From assembly GCA_963713625.1 (NCBI GenBank), contig CAVQMN010000004.1:248001-312000 (forward strand): DNA of 64,000 bases, in the 5' to 3' direction. This stretch comes from Bog-756 sp963713625. Its GTDB lineage: Bacteria > Actinomycetota > Acidimicrobiia > Acidimicrobiales > RAAP-2. The notes under the pieces are model-generated. The model saw only the letters and a program-made list of their open reading frames with translations. It was not told the origin of the DNA and did not search any database. Both the position numbers and the translations under genes were made by a program. This document shows positions 1 to 7,646 of the stretch, piece by piece; position 1 is the first letter of the stretch; each line of letters begins with the position of its first letter.

Positions 1-493
1 CGGCGACCAGCAGCTTGACCACCACGGTGGCCACGCCGTCGAAGTGCCCGGGCCGGGACGCGCCTTCCCAGCGGGCGGCCAACTCGGGTGCCGGCATCAG
101 GTGGGCGTCGCCGGCCGGCTCGGGGTACATCTCTTCCACCGAGGGGGCGAACACCAGCGCGCCCCCGGCCGCGGCCACCACCGCAAGGTCAGCCTCGAGG
201 GTCCTCGGGTATAGGGCCAGGTCCACGGCATCACCGAACTGGGTCGGGTTGACGAAGATGGATACCGCCACGACATCGCACTCGCGGGCGGCCCGCTCGA
301 TCAGTGAGCGGTGGCCCTCGTGGAGTGCGCCCATGGTGGGCACGATGCCCACCGACCGGCCCGACCGCCGGACCTCGTCCAGGGCCTGCGAGTACCCGGC
401 CACCGTCTCGAAGACGGGAACGACGGCCCGCGCCCTGTCGGGCGCCTCCCCGATCCGCGCCCCGGTCGGGACCTCGGTCGTGACGGTGCTCAT
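1..493 (-). CDS. panC: Pantothenate synthetase PanC, N-terminal part (cut by window edge)
   Basis: Ligates pantoate and beta-alanine using ATP, the last step of pantothenate (vitamin B5) synthesis in the cytoplasm. The reverse strand reads from ATG at 493 to the window edge, about 164 residues. It shows the ATP-binding signature GIVPTMGALHEGH and then VSIFVNPTQF, both diagnostic of PanC. The start overlaps the stop of the upstream DUF2520 gene by 4 bases, so the two are probably translationally coupled. The C-terminal half lies outside the window. Family identity is seen directly in the motifs. Confidence 0.93.
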   Translation of the reverse strand, partial: MSTVTTEVPTGARIGEAPDRARAVVPVFETVAGYSQALDEVRRSGRSVGIVPTMGALHEGHRSLIERAARECDVVAVSIFVNPTQFGDAVDLALYPRTLEADLAVVAAAGGALVFAPSVEEMYPEPAGDAHLMPAPELAARWEGASRPGHFDGVATVVVKLLVA

Positions 494-1359
494 GCCACCC
501 GCTCCTCGGCCACCACCACGGCGGCCTCGGCCACCACCACGGCGGCCTCGGCCACCACCACCGCGGCCTCGGCCACCACGTCCGGGACCGGTGCGGCGCC
601 GTCCGGCCCCGTGCCGGCCACCGCCGGCTCGGACTCCATCTTCAGCCGCCGGGCCAGCGCCACCATGGCGTCGTAAGCGGCCAGCTCGGTGCGGTGGCCG
701 GACAGCGCGGACAGGGCCTCCCGATGGCGCTCGACCGTGTCCCAGTCCCCACGGGAAGCGGGACCGGTCAGTGCCCGCCCGGGCCCGAGGTCGACAGCGT
801 CCTCGAGGGCGGCCCGCATCAGGTCGGCGAAGGCGTCGAGGGGCAACCCGGCCGACGCCGCCACCCGCTCGACCTGCCCGATGAGCGCCACCATGTGGTT
901 GGCGGCGATGGATGCGGCGGCATGGTACGAAGCCCGGTCCCGGTCCTCGACCGTCGCCGCCCGTCCGCCCAATGCGGCCACCACGGCGCCGGTCATCGGG
1001 TCCCCGGCCACGGCGAAGGTGATCCCCGACCGGAGGCGCTCGGCGCCGGTGGACGCGCTGGGCAGGGGCACCAGGGGGTGGAGCGACCCCCGACGGGGGT
1101 GGGGGTCGAGGACATCGAGCCCCAGCGATCCCGAGAGGTGGACCACGACGGTCGACTCGACGGGGACGACCGCCGCGGCCACCCGGCCCACCTGGTCGTC
1201 CGGAGTGGCGATGACCAGCAGGTCGACCCCGGCGGCGGCGTCATGAACCGGGTCGTGGCGGCCGAACGCGCCCCTCGACTCGAAGTCCCCCACGGCGTCG
1301 AGCGCCGCCATGAGTGACCGGCCGGCCCGGCCCGGCCCGATAATACGGAACGTGGTCAC
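490..1359 (-). CDS. Rossmann-like / DUF2520 domain protein
   Basis: A 289-residue protein with an N-terminal Rossmann-type fold (IIGPGRAGRSL) and a DUF2520 C-terminal helical domain (SYHAAASIAANHMVALI region), a family annotated near folate and pantothenate genes in Actinobacteria. Its reaction is not established; ketopantoate-reductase-like activity is only a suggestion from the fold. The GTG start at 1359 has an upstream AAGGGGA. The last 25 or so residues are a tandem AEAAVVV repeat that looks like a recent expansion. It overlaps panC by 4 bases. Confidence 0.85.
   Translation of the reverse strand: MTTFRIIGPGRAGRSLMAALDAVGDFESRGAFGRHDPVHDAAAGVDLLVIATPDDQVGRVAAAVVPVESTVVVHLSGSLGLDVLDPHPRRGSLHPLVPLPSASTGAERLRSGITFAVAGDPMTGAVVAALGGRAATVEDRDRASYHAAASIAANHMVALIGQVERVAASAGLPLDAFADLMRAALEDAVDLGPGRALTGPASRGDWDTVERHREALSALSGHRTELAAYDAMVALARRLKMESEPAVAGTGPDGAAPVPDVVAEAAVVVAEAAVVVAEAAVVVAEERVA
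505..582. repeat. 21-bp tandem repeat at the 3' end of the DUF2520 gene
   Basis: Three full copies and one partial copy of a 21-bp unit beginning CTCGGCCACCACCACGGCGG, at 505, 526, 547 and 568. In the minus-strand gene each unit encodes AEAAVVV. Copies are almost identical, so slippage expansion is likely. The array stops just before the panC start. Confidence 0.9.
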
Positions 1360-1425
1360 GTGTCCCCTTTCGACGTTCCAGCCCCGGAGGGTGCCGTTCG
1401 CATCAGAGAATCCTTGTGCTGCTCT

Positions 1426-1926
1426 TCAGAGTGTACCCACGACGGCGACCTCGCCACCAGCGACGGACACGGCCGCCTCGTCGACCAGGTCGGGGGCGAG
1501 CTCCTGCAGGGGGGCGACGACGAACCGGCGATCACGCCAGCGGGGGTGGGGAACGGTCAGCTCGGGGTCGTCGAGGACCACACCGTCGATCCACACCACG
1601 TCGGCGTCCAGCGTCCGCGGGCCCCACCGGGCCGCCCGCACCCGCCCGGCCGCCGCCTCCAGCCGTCGGCACTCCTCGAGCAGGCCGTAGGGATCGGCGC
1701 CCGGGGCCACGGCCAACTCGACGACCACGTTGAGGAACGCACCCTGGTCGTCGGGGCCCCCGACCGGGGCCGTCTCATAGACGCGGGACACGGCCGTGAC
1801 CGGTGCCCGGCTCCCCGCCCGCAGCTGGTCGACGGCCCGTCGCAGGTGGCCCCACCGGTCCCCGAGGTTGGAGCCCAGCGAGAGGAACGCCCGTTCGGTC
1901 AGCGGCTGGCTGGTGGGGGCGGTCAC
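1426..1926 (-). CDS. folK: 6-hydroxymethyl-7,8-dihydropterin pyrophosphokinase FolK
   Basis: Transfers pyrophosphate from ATP to 6-hydroxymethyl-dihydropterin, the step that prepares the pterin for FolP. At 166 residues it has normal HPPK length. It carries the opening FLSLGSNLGDR motif (residues 14-24) and the signature RWGPRTLDADVVWIDG (about 103-118) with the catalytic and magnesium-binding aspartates. It follows folB with a 4-base overlap and is part of the folE-folP-folB-folK run. Confidence 0.96.
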   Translation of the reverse strand: MTAPTSQPLTERAFLSLGSNLGDRWGHLRRAVDQLRAGSRAPVTAVSRVYETAPVGGPDDQGAFLNVVVELAVAPGADPYGLLEECRRLEAAAGRVRAARWGPRTLDADVVWIDGVVLDDPELTVPHPRWRDRRFVVAPLQELAPDLVDEAAVSVAGGEVAVVGTL

Positions 1927-2309
1927 GGGTGCCGGGTGATCCGGACCCCGACGGTGGCGATGTCCATGGCCAGCGGGGGCTGCAGCTTGCGGAGGTGCAC
2001 GGTGACGGCGGCGATGCGACCGTCGCGGGCCAGCGTGGCGTCGGCCACGGCACCGGCCAGCGCCTCCAGCAATTGGAACGACGACGGCCCCGAGACGATG
2101 CCCACGGCCGTCTCGGCGATGCCCGCATAGTCGACGGTGTCCGACAGCAGGTCGCTGCGGCCGGCCGGGGCCAGATCGACGTCCAGGTCCAGGTCGATCT
2201 CGAAGGGCTGGGCCCGGCTCTTCTCTTCCGGCAGCACCCCATGGGTGCCGATGGCCCTGAGTCCCCGCAGTTGGATCCGGTCGCCCCCGCCGCCGGGGCC
2301 GCCGGTCAC
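1923..2309 (-). CDS. folB: Dihydroneopterin aldolase FolB
   Basis: Cleaves dihydroneopterin to 6-hydroxymethyl-dihydropterin and glycolaldehyde. The core (IQLRGLRAIGTHGVLPEE, then VDYAGIAE, then QLLEALAGAVAD) matches FolB, and the glutamate of GVLPEE is in the substrate pocket. I start it at GTG 2309 with GGAG 8 bases upstream, giving 128 residues, close to the usual 120. A longer reading to 2390 would overlap the preceding gene by about 60 bases and adds only low-complexity residues. Confidence 0.92.
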   Translation of the reverse strand: MTGGPGGGGDRIQLRGLRAIGTHGVLPEEKSRAQPFEIDLDLDVDLAPAGRSDLLSDTVDYAGIAETAVGIVSGPSSFQLLEALAGAVADATLARDGRIAAVTVHLRKLQPPLAMDIATVGVRITRHP

Positions 2310-2328
2310 CGACCGCTCCGGCAGTCCG

Positions 2329-2874
2329 TCACCCGGCGACGGATGGATCGTCACCGGCCCCCGGGTGGACGGCGGTCGGCGACAGCTCACTGGCGAAGGC
2401 CACCAGCTCGCGGCCGCTCGGACCCATCGGGTGGCCGGTCATGTGCTCGAGGACGGTGATGGCCTGCGGCCCGCTGGGCAGGCGTTCCGACCACAGCAGG
2501 TAGCCGGCCACCACACCGACGATCCGGTCGCCCAGCTCCTCTTGATGGATGAGGATGCGCTCGCCCCCGGTCAGGCACCCGTGCAGCTCGCGGTAGACAT
2601 CGCCCAGCACTCCGCGCGTGTCGCCGCTGGACGGGAGGGGGAAGTGCACGCTGGCCATCGACCGCTCCTCGTAGGCCTGCAGGTTGTGGGAGGAGGGCAG
2701 GAGCGAGATCACCCTGGTGAAGCCCTGGACCTGCAGCCAGATGATCTCCTCCTGGCGCCGGACCTTGCGGTGGTTGGGGGCGAAGCCGCCCGGCCGCTCG
2801 CTCATGGCCAGTCGGTCCTTGATGACCCAGGTGAAGTTGCGGGGAGGTATCCCCGCCGCCCACTTGCCTTTCAC
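2329..2874 (-). CDS. Dual-specificity-phosphatase-like protein with degenerate P-loop
   Basis: A 181-residue protein lying between folP and folB. The segment ILIHQEELGDRIVGVVAGYL (about 117-136) lines up with the tyrosine/dual-specificity phosphatase P-loop and following helix, HCx5R-TGxxxAxYL. The histidine and arginine are kept, but the catalytic cysteine is glutamine (HQx5R). The N-terminal VIKDRLAMSERPG and GFTRVISLLPS segments also fit the DSP fold. It should therefore be catalytically dead unless it uses other chemistry. GTG start 2874 overlaps the folP stop, so it is coupled to folate synthesis. The fold call is inference from motif shape; role unknown. Confidence 0.75.
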   Translation of the reverse strand: MKGKWAAGIPPRNFTWVIKDRLAMSERPGGFAPNHRKVRRQEEIIWLQVQGFTRVISLLPSSHNLQAYEERSMASVHFPLPSSGDTRGVLGDVYRELHGCLTGGERILIHQEELGDRIVGVVAGYLLWSERLPSGPQAITVLEHMTGHPMGPSGRELVAFASELSPTAVHPGAGDDPSVAG

Positions 2875-3749
2875 ATTCCCACCTCCGGCTGATCGGCGCG
2901 CTCGACGGTTTGCCCCTGCCCCGGGTGCTCCCGGCCGGCCGCGGCCTCGAAGCCCACCCGCCCGACCAGCACCGCGGCCTCGACGGTGGCGGCGACATCG
3001 TGGACCCGGACCATCCGGGCGCCCTGGGACATGGCCCAGGTCGCCGTAGCCAACGAACCCGGGAGGCGCCCCTCGGCCGGCACCGGGGAGCCCCCGCCGG
3101 GCGCGCTCACCGAGGCCAGAAAGCTCTTCCGGCTGGTCCCGACCATGACCGGATACCCGGTGGCCACCAGGTCGCCCAGCGAACCGAGCAGGGCCAGGTT
3201 GTGGTCGACGGTCTTGCCGAAGCCGATGCCCGGATCGATCCACACCTCCCTGACCCCGGCCTCGCCGGCCCGGGCGGCCCGGTCGGCCAGCAGGGCGGCG
3301 ACCTCGGCCACCACGTCGTCGTAGTGGGGGTCCTGTTGCATGGTGGCCGGCGTCCCCTTCCGGTGCATGGCCACCCACCCCACCCCGCGCCGGGCAGCCA
3401 CCGGCCACAGGGAGGCCGACACATCGTTGATCATGGTGGCCCCGGCGCTGACCGCGGCCTCGGCCACGACCTCTTTGGTGGTGTCGATGGACACCCGGAC
3501 CTCGCCGGCCACCGCCTCGATGACCGGGATGACCCGGCGCAGTTCTTCTTCGCTCGAGACCGGTTCGGCCCCTGGCCTGGTCGACTCGCCGCCCACGTCG
3601 ACGATGTCGGCCCCCTCTGCCACCATCGCCCGGGCTCTCGTGATGGCCCGTTCCCGCTCGAACCACTTCCCGCCGTCCGAGAACGAGTCGGGGGTGACGT
3701 TGAGGATCCCCATCACCAATGGACGGTCCTCACGGGTCGGGCTGGGCAT
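2871..3749 (-). CDS. folP: Dihydropteroate synthase FolP
   Basis: Condenses 6-hydroxymethyl-dihydropterin pyrophosphate with p-aminobenzoate; the target of sulfonamides. Signature MGILNVTPDSFSDGG (13-27), the DVGGESTRPGA loop (51-61), SIDTTKE and the pterin-pocket stretch WIDPGIGFGKTVDHN are all present, and GTSRKSF holds the conserved lysine. At 292 residues it is of normal length with a slightly extended C-terminus. It overlaps the next gene by the TGTGA junction at 2871-2874. Confidence 0.97.
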   Translation of the reverse strand: MPSPTREDRPLVMGILNVTPDSFSDGGKWFERERAITRARAMVAEGADIVDVGGESTRPGAEPVSSEEELRRVIPVIEAVAGEVRVSIDTTKEVVAEAAVSAGATMINDVSASLWPVAARRGVGWVAMHRKGTPATMQQDPHYDDVVAEVAALLADRAARAGEAGVREVWIDPGIGFGKTVDHNLALLGSLGDLVATGYPVMVGTSRKSFLASVSAPGGGSPVPAEGRLPGSLATATWAMSQGARMVRVHDVAATVEAAVLVGRVGFEAAAGREHPGQGQTVERADQPEVGM

Positions 3750-3804
3750 GACGACACAGAGTAAACCAGCCGGCCGGGGTCCGCGCCCGGTGCGAGCGTG
3801 GAAT

Positions 3805-4374
3805 TCAGCGGCCGCGGACGAACTGCATGGCCTCCATCCGGGTGGCCGCGTCGTTGCGGAACAGACCCCGCACCGCCGACGTGACGGTCGAGGTGCCCGA
3901 TTTCTTCACGCCCCGCATCGACATGCACAGATGCTCGGCGTCCACCACGACCAGCACGCCCCTCGGGGCCAGCGCGTCCTCGATGGCGTCGGCGATCTCG
4001 GTGGTCATCCGCTCCTGGACCTGGAGCCGCTTGGCGAAGCCGTCCACCAGACGGGCCAGTTTGGACAGCCCGGTGATCCGCCCGTCCTCGCCGGGGATGT
4101 AGGCCACATGGGCCTTGCCGATGAAGGGAATGAGGTGGTGCTCGCACAGGGAGGCGAAGGGGATGTCCCTGACCATCACCATCTCGTCGTGCTCGGCGGC
4201 GAAGGTCACCTCGAGGTGGTCGGCCGGGTTCTCGCCGAACCCGGCCAGGACCTCCTCGTACATCTTGGCCACCCGCATCGGCGTCTTGACCAGCCCGTCG
4301 CGGGACGGATCTTCGCCCAGGGCGATGAGCAGCTCGGTGATGGCCCGTTCGGCGCGGGCGGTGTCGACGGTCAC
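3805..4374 (-). CDS. folE: GTP cyclohydrolase I FolE
   Basis: Opens the imidazole ring of GTP to give dihydroneopterin triphosphate, the first step of folate synthesis. The zinc site is visible as SLCEHHLIPFIG (cysteine and histidine) and AEHLCMSMRGVKK (second cysteine). The 189-residue length is typical. It directly follows hpt with a 15-base gap. In most actinobacterial genomes ftsH lies at this junction; it is absent here. Confidence 0.97.
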   Translation of the reverse strand: MTVDTARAERAITELLIALGEDPSRDGLVKTPMRVAKMYEEVLAGFGENPADHLEVTFAAEHDEMVMVRDIPFASLCEHHLIPFIGKAHVAYIPGEDGRITGLSKLARLVDGFAKRLQVQERMTTEIADAIEDALAPRGVLVVVDAEHLCMSMRGVKKSGTSTVTSAVRGLFRNDAATRMEAMQFVRGR

Positions 4375-4389
4375 CCGGCCGGGACGGCT

Positions 4390-4986
4390 CTAGGGCGAAA
4401 CGTCGGTGTGGGCGTGGATGGCCCGGAGATTGCGCAGGCGCTCGTCGACATCAAGGCCATATCCCACCACGAACTCGGCTGGGATGTGAAACCCGACGTA
4501 ACGGAGGTCGATCTCGGTGCGCTGCTGGCCGTCCTTCACCAGCAGTGCGCACACCTCGAGGCTGGCCGGGCGCCGGGCCAGCAGATAGCGCTGCAGGTAG
4601 TTGAGGGTCAGACCGCTGTCGACGATGTCCTCGACCACCAGGACATGGCGGTCGAGCAGGTCGACGTCCAGGTCCTTGACGATCCGGACCACCCCCGAGG
4701 TGCGGGTGGCGCTGCCGTAGGAGGACACGGCCATGAAGTCCACCTCGACCGGAAGATCGATGGCCCGGGAAAGGTCGCTCATGAACATGAAGGCGCCCTT
4801 CAGCACGCCGACCAGCAGCGGCGGGTGCTCGGCGTAGTCGGCGGTGATCCGGTCCCCGAGCTCGGCGATCCGGGCCTGGAGGTCAGCTTCGGAGACGATG
4901 ACCCGCCCGACGTCGGGGGCGCGCTCCAGGTGGTGGAGCCGGGGCCGCCCCACGGGGCCGGCCGCCTCTTCGGGGTGCGCGGTCAC
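4390..4986 (-). CDS. hpt: Hypoxanthine phosphoribosyltransferase
   Basis: Salvages hypoxanthine and guanine to IMP and GMP with PRPP. The PRPP-binding signature VLVVEDIVDSGLTL lies at about 113-126, and PPLLVGVLKGAFMFMSDLSR is the typical helix before it. The 198 residues include an N-terminal extension of about 25 residues, so an internal start is possible. GTG start 4986 overlaps tilS by 4 bases, which is the standard tilS-hpt coupling of Actinobacteria. Confidence 0.95.
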   Translation of the reverse strand: MTAHPEEAAGPVGRPRLHHLERAPDVGRVIVSEADLQARIAELGDRITADYAEHPPLLVGVLKGAFMFMSDLSRAIDLPVEVDFMAVSSYGSATRTSGVVRIVKDLDVDLLDRHVLVVEDIVDSGLTLNYLQRYLLARRPASLEVCALLVKDGQQRTEIDLRYVGFHIPAEFVVGYGLDVDERLRNLRAIHAHTDVSP

Positions 4987-5942
4987 CGGCCTGACTGTAT
5001 CGGAGCGCCGCGCCCGGGAGCCCCGGGGACCGGCAGCGGAGGCGTGGCCGAGAGCCGCCCGTTCTTCCGCCTCACCGTCCGACCTCCCGGAGCCTGGGTG
5101 GCCCGCCGGCTCTTCCGGGCCACCTCGAGCACACGGTCGACGGCGGCGAGCGGGGGCGGGTAGGGACCGTCACCGGTCAGCCAGGCCCGCACGCTCCTCC
5201 GTCCCACCGCCTCCGGCGCGGCAGCCAGGGCGGCCGCGGCCTCGGGATCGACCAGCGAGGCCACCGCGTCGAGGACGTCGGCGTCACCGGCCAGTACCGC
5301 GGCCTGGCGAGCGAGGACGGGGACCACGTCGCGGCCGGCGATGGCCGAGCACAGCGGGAGCAGCTCGTGACGGACCCGGTTGCGGACGAACCGGGGGTCG
5401 TCGTTGCTCGGGTCGTGGACCGGCTCGAGACCCAGGACCGCGCAGAGGGCCACCGTCTCCGATCGACGTACCCCGAGCAGGGGGTGGGTGGGACCGGCCC
5501 GCATGGCGGCCAGACCGCTCACCCCCGATCCTCGCAGCAGATTGGCCAACACCGTCTCGGCCTGGTCGTCGGCCGTGTGCCCGGTGGCGACGTCCGGACC
5601 GAGGACCGCCTGGCGGGCGGCCCGGGCCCGGGCCTCGAGATTGGGACCGTCGCCCACCGCCACCCGCTCGCCCCGGAACGAGGCACCGAACCGCCGTGCC
5701 GCGGCGGCCACCACGCCGGACTCGGACTCGGACCCGGGGCGCAGGCCGTGGTCGACGTGCACCGCAGTCACCCGGCACCCGGCGGCGACGGCCAGGACCA
5801 GCAACGAGAGCGAATCCGCACCCCCGGAGACACCGCACACCAGGGACGACCCCGGGTCCGGGAATGTGCACCGGTCGAGCAGGGCCCCGATCAGGGACTC
5901 GGACGACGGGTCAGCCGGACAGAGCGGTCGTGGCGCCGACAC
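4983..5942 (-). CDS. tilS: tRNA(Ile)-lysidine synthase TilS
   Basis: Modifies C34 of tRNA-Ile(CAU) to lysidine so that it reads AUA. The PP-loop ATPase signature VCGVSGGADSLSLL is at about 35-48, followed by AVHVDHGLRPGSE and GHTADDQAETVLANLLRG. The 319 residues match the shorter actinobacterial form. The GTG start lies 32 bases inside the 3' end of the upstream zincin gene. The C-terminal tail is basic and less conserved. Confidence 0.95.
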   Translation of the reverse strand: MSAPRPLCPADPSSESLIGALLDRCTFPDPGSSLVCGVSGGADSLSLLVLAVAAGCRVTAVHVDHGLRPGSESESGVVAAAARRFGASFRGERVAVGDGPNLEARARAARQAVLGPDVATGHTADDQAETVLANLLRGSGVSGLAAMRAGPTHPLLGVRRSETVALCAVLGLEPVHDPSNDDPRFVRNRVRHELLPLCSAIAGRDVVPVLARQAAVLAGDADVLDAVASLVDPEAAAALAAAPEAVGRRSVRAWLTGDGPYPPPLAAVDRVLEVARKSRRATQAPGGRTVRRKNGRLSATPPLPVPGAPGRGAPIQSGR

Positions 5943-6999
5943 GCGAGATCCATTCCGACGGATTGCGGATCTCAGCCAGCGAGGGCAGCCACTCCGGACC
6001 CCGCCAGGCCCGGTCGAGCAGCTCGGGGCCGCCGGAACCCTCGACGGCGGCGATGAACCGCTCCCCTTCCTCGTACTGGCGCAGCTTGGCCTCGATGCCG
6101 ATGAGCTGCTGGAGCAGGCGGGCGGGACCCCGGACCTGCTTGCGGCGCCGTCGCAGAACCTCGGAGAACTTGGCCGCGCTGGGGATGGCCGAGGCCCCGG
6201 CCCGGTCCATGGTCACGTCGCCATGCCCCTCGAGCAGGCTCATCAGCGCCTGGATCCGGTGCAGCCCTTCGAGCTGTTCGGGGGTGGCCACCAGGCCGAG
6301 GGCGCCGTTGTCGCGGAGCGGATTCCGCCCGGCCCGGATCTCGTCGGTCATCCGGCGGAGGGCCTCGGCGAACCGCGACGGGTCGGGTTCGAGCGAACCG
6401 ATCCCCTCTTCGACCAGAGAGACGAAGTAGTCGCGCATCCAGGGGATGGCGGTGAACTGGCAGCGGTGGGTGACCTCGTGGAGGGCCAGCCACAGCCGGA
6501 ACTGGCGCGGCTCGAACCCGTGCAACTGCTCGAGGGCCACCACATTGGGCCCGACGAAGTACACGAGGTCCTGGTCCTCGACGGCGTCCTCGGTGAGCAG
6601 CAGGTCGTACTGGCCGAGGACCCTGGTCGACAGCCAGCCCAGGACCAGGCCCATCTGGGTTCCGGTGGCCACCCGCCCGGCGCTGGCCAACGGGCCGGCC
6701 AGCCGCCTGGTCACCTCGTTGGTGGCCACCACGCGGGTCGGGTCCAACCGCTCGAGATGGGGCCCGACCAGGCGCTGGAAGCTGGAGACGTTGGCGTGCA
6801 CCCACCCGGCCCGGTCGGTGACCCGGGCCCGGGCCGGGCCCGAAGCGGATCGGAGCCCGGTGGACGCCGCCACCAGCTCTTCGGCCTGGGCGGTCAGCTC
6901 CTCGAAGTCGGCCTGGAGGAGGTCGGGCCGGTACGGGGCGGGCAGGTGGCTGCGACTCCCCACCCATCCGGCCACCCGTTCGGCGGTGTCCCACGCCAC
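5911..6999 (-). CDS. Zinc-dependent metalloprotease-like protein (DUF2342 / F420-associated)
   Basis: A 362-residue protein with a HEXXH zinc motif in LALHEVTHRCQFTAIPW (about 192-208). Family members are called 'zinc-dependent metalloprotease' or 'coenzyme F420 biosynthesis associated'; neither role is proven. It sits upstream of tilS, its usual place. The start is uncertain: GTG 6999 is the only start in this frame, but an ATG at 7109 opens another frame through a DGNGT-rich stretch, so either the start is GTG or a frameshift separates the two. Confidence 0.85.
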   Translation of the reverse strand: MAWDTAERVAGWVGSRSHLPAPYRPDLLQADFEELTAQAEELVAASTGLRSASGPARARVTDRAGWVHANVSSFQRLVGPHLERLDPTRVVATNEVTRRLAGPLASAGRVATGTQMGLVLGWLSTRVLGQYDLLLTEDAVEDQDLVYFVGPNVVALEQLHGFEPRQFRLWLALHEVTHRCQFTAIPWMRDYFVSLVEEGIGSLEPDPSRFAEALRRMTDEIRAGRNPLRDNGALGLVATPEQLEGLHRIQALMSLLEGHGDVTMDRAGASAIPSAAKFSEVLRRRRKQVRGPARLLQQLIGIEAKLRQYEEGERFIAAVEGSGGPELLDRAWRGPEWLPSLAEIRNPSEWISRVGATTALSG

Positions 7000-7320
7000 G
7001 GCCCCGCTGCCGGTGGTCCCGCTCCCGTGGTCCCGCTCCCGTTGGTCCCGTTGCCGTCGGTCCCGTTGCCGTCGGCGTTGCTCTTGCCGTCCTGCTCCGA
7101 ATCGGTCATCGGTGACCAGTGTAGGTACCGGGGGAAGGGGGCGGCAGCCGGGCCGCCGGGCCGCCGGCCCACGGGCCTCCCGTCCCTGGTCGGCCTGCGA
7201 TTCCCGCCCCGGACCCGGTCACCGCCGACGGGAGCTGTTCATGGGAGACGGGAGGTGGGCAGCGCCGGCAGCCGGGCCGACAGCGCGGCGATGGCGTTGC
7301 CGGCGGCGAATCGATCCCGG
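7000..7320. other. Intergenic stretch with short G/C-rich direct repeats
   Basis: This 321-bp gap between the zincin gene and the anti-sigma gene holds repeated GTCCCGTTGCCGTCG and GTCCCGCTCCCGT units at about 7015-7085. On the minus strand they encode DGNGTDGNGTNGSG from an ATG at 7109 that goes out of frame with the zincin. The 7110-7320 part shows no convincing gene. Confidence 0.6.
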
Positions 7321-7641
7321 CTAGTTGGCCTGGCGGGTGTTCTCGTTCTCCAGCGCCTTGGCCACCCGCTCGATGAGGGCATCGGGCACATGGTCCTTGC
7401 AGCGCATGGCGATGACCTTCCGGAGCTCGGCCTCGAAGCCGTAGGCCCCCACGCACGGTCCGCACAGGTCGAGATGGCGGGTGATCTCGATCCGGCGCTG
7501 CTCGGTGAGCTCACCGTCGAGGTAGAAGTAGAGGCGCTCGATGGTCTCGTTGCAACCAACGAAACCCGCGATTTCCTCCTTTTCGTGACCCTCCGCCGCT
7601 GCCGGATCCCCCGGTACGTCCCGATCTCCCACTGGTCGCAC
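7321..7641 (-). CDS. Zinc anti-sigma factor, RsrA-type
   Basis: A small 106-residue protein with the ZAS motif HLDLCGPC (H-x3-C-x2-C, about 70-77) and an earlier Cys-Asn-Glu-Thr before IERLYFYLDGELT, the layout of mycothiol-system anti-sigma-R factors. Such proteins hold their partner sigma factor until thiol oxidation releases zinc. It is the next gene after the ECF sigma factor, 5 bases away, so the two form a cognate pair. The first 25 residues may be untranslated because an internal start is possible. Confidence 0.88.
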   Translation of the reverse strand: MRPVGDRDVPGDPAAAEGHEKEEIAGFVGCNETIERLYFYLDGELTEQRRIEITRHLDLCGPCVGAYGFEAELRKVIAMRCKDHVPDALIERVAKALENENTRQAN

Positions 7642-7646
7642 TCTCC

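Noticed and set aside
311..676. Plus-strand frame with SATTTAA repeats
   Set aside because: It reads the opposite strand of the DUF2520 AEAAVVV array and has no independent support.
3340..5163. 607-codon plus-strand frame over folP-folE-hpt
   Set aside because: Antisense of well-supported folate and hpt genes; a normal artefact of high-GC DNA.
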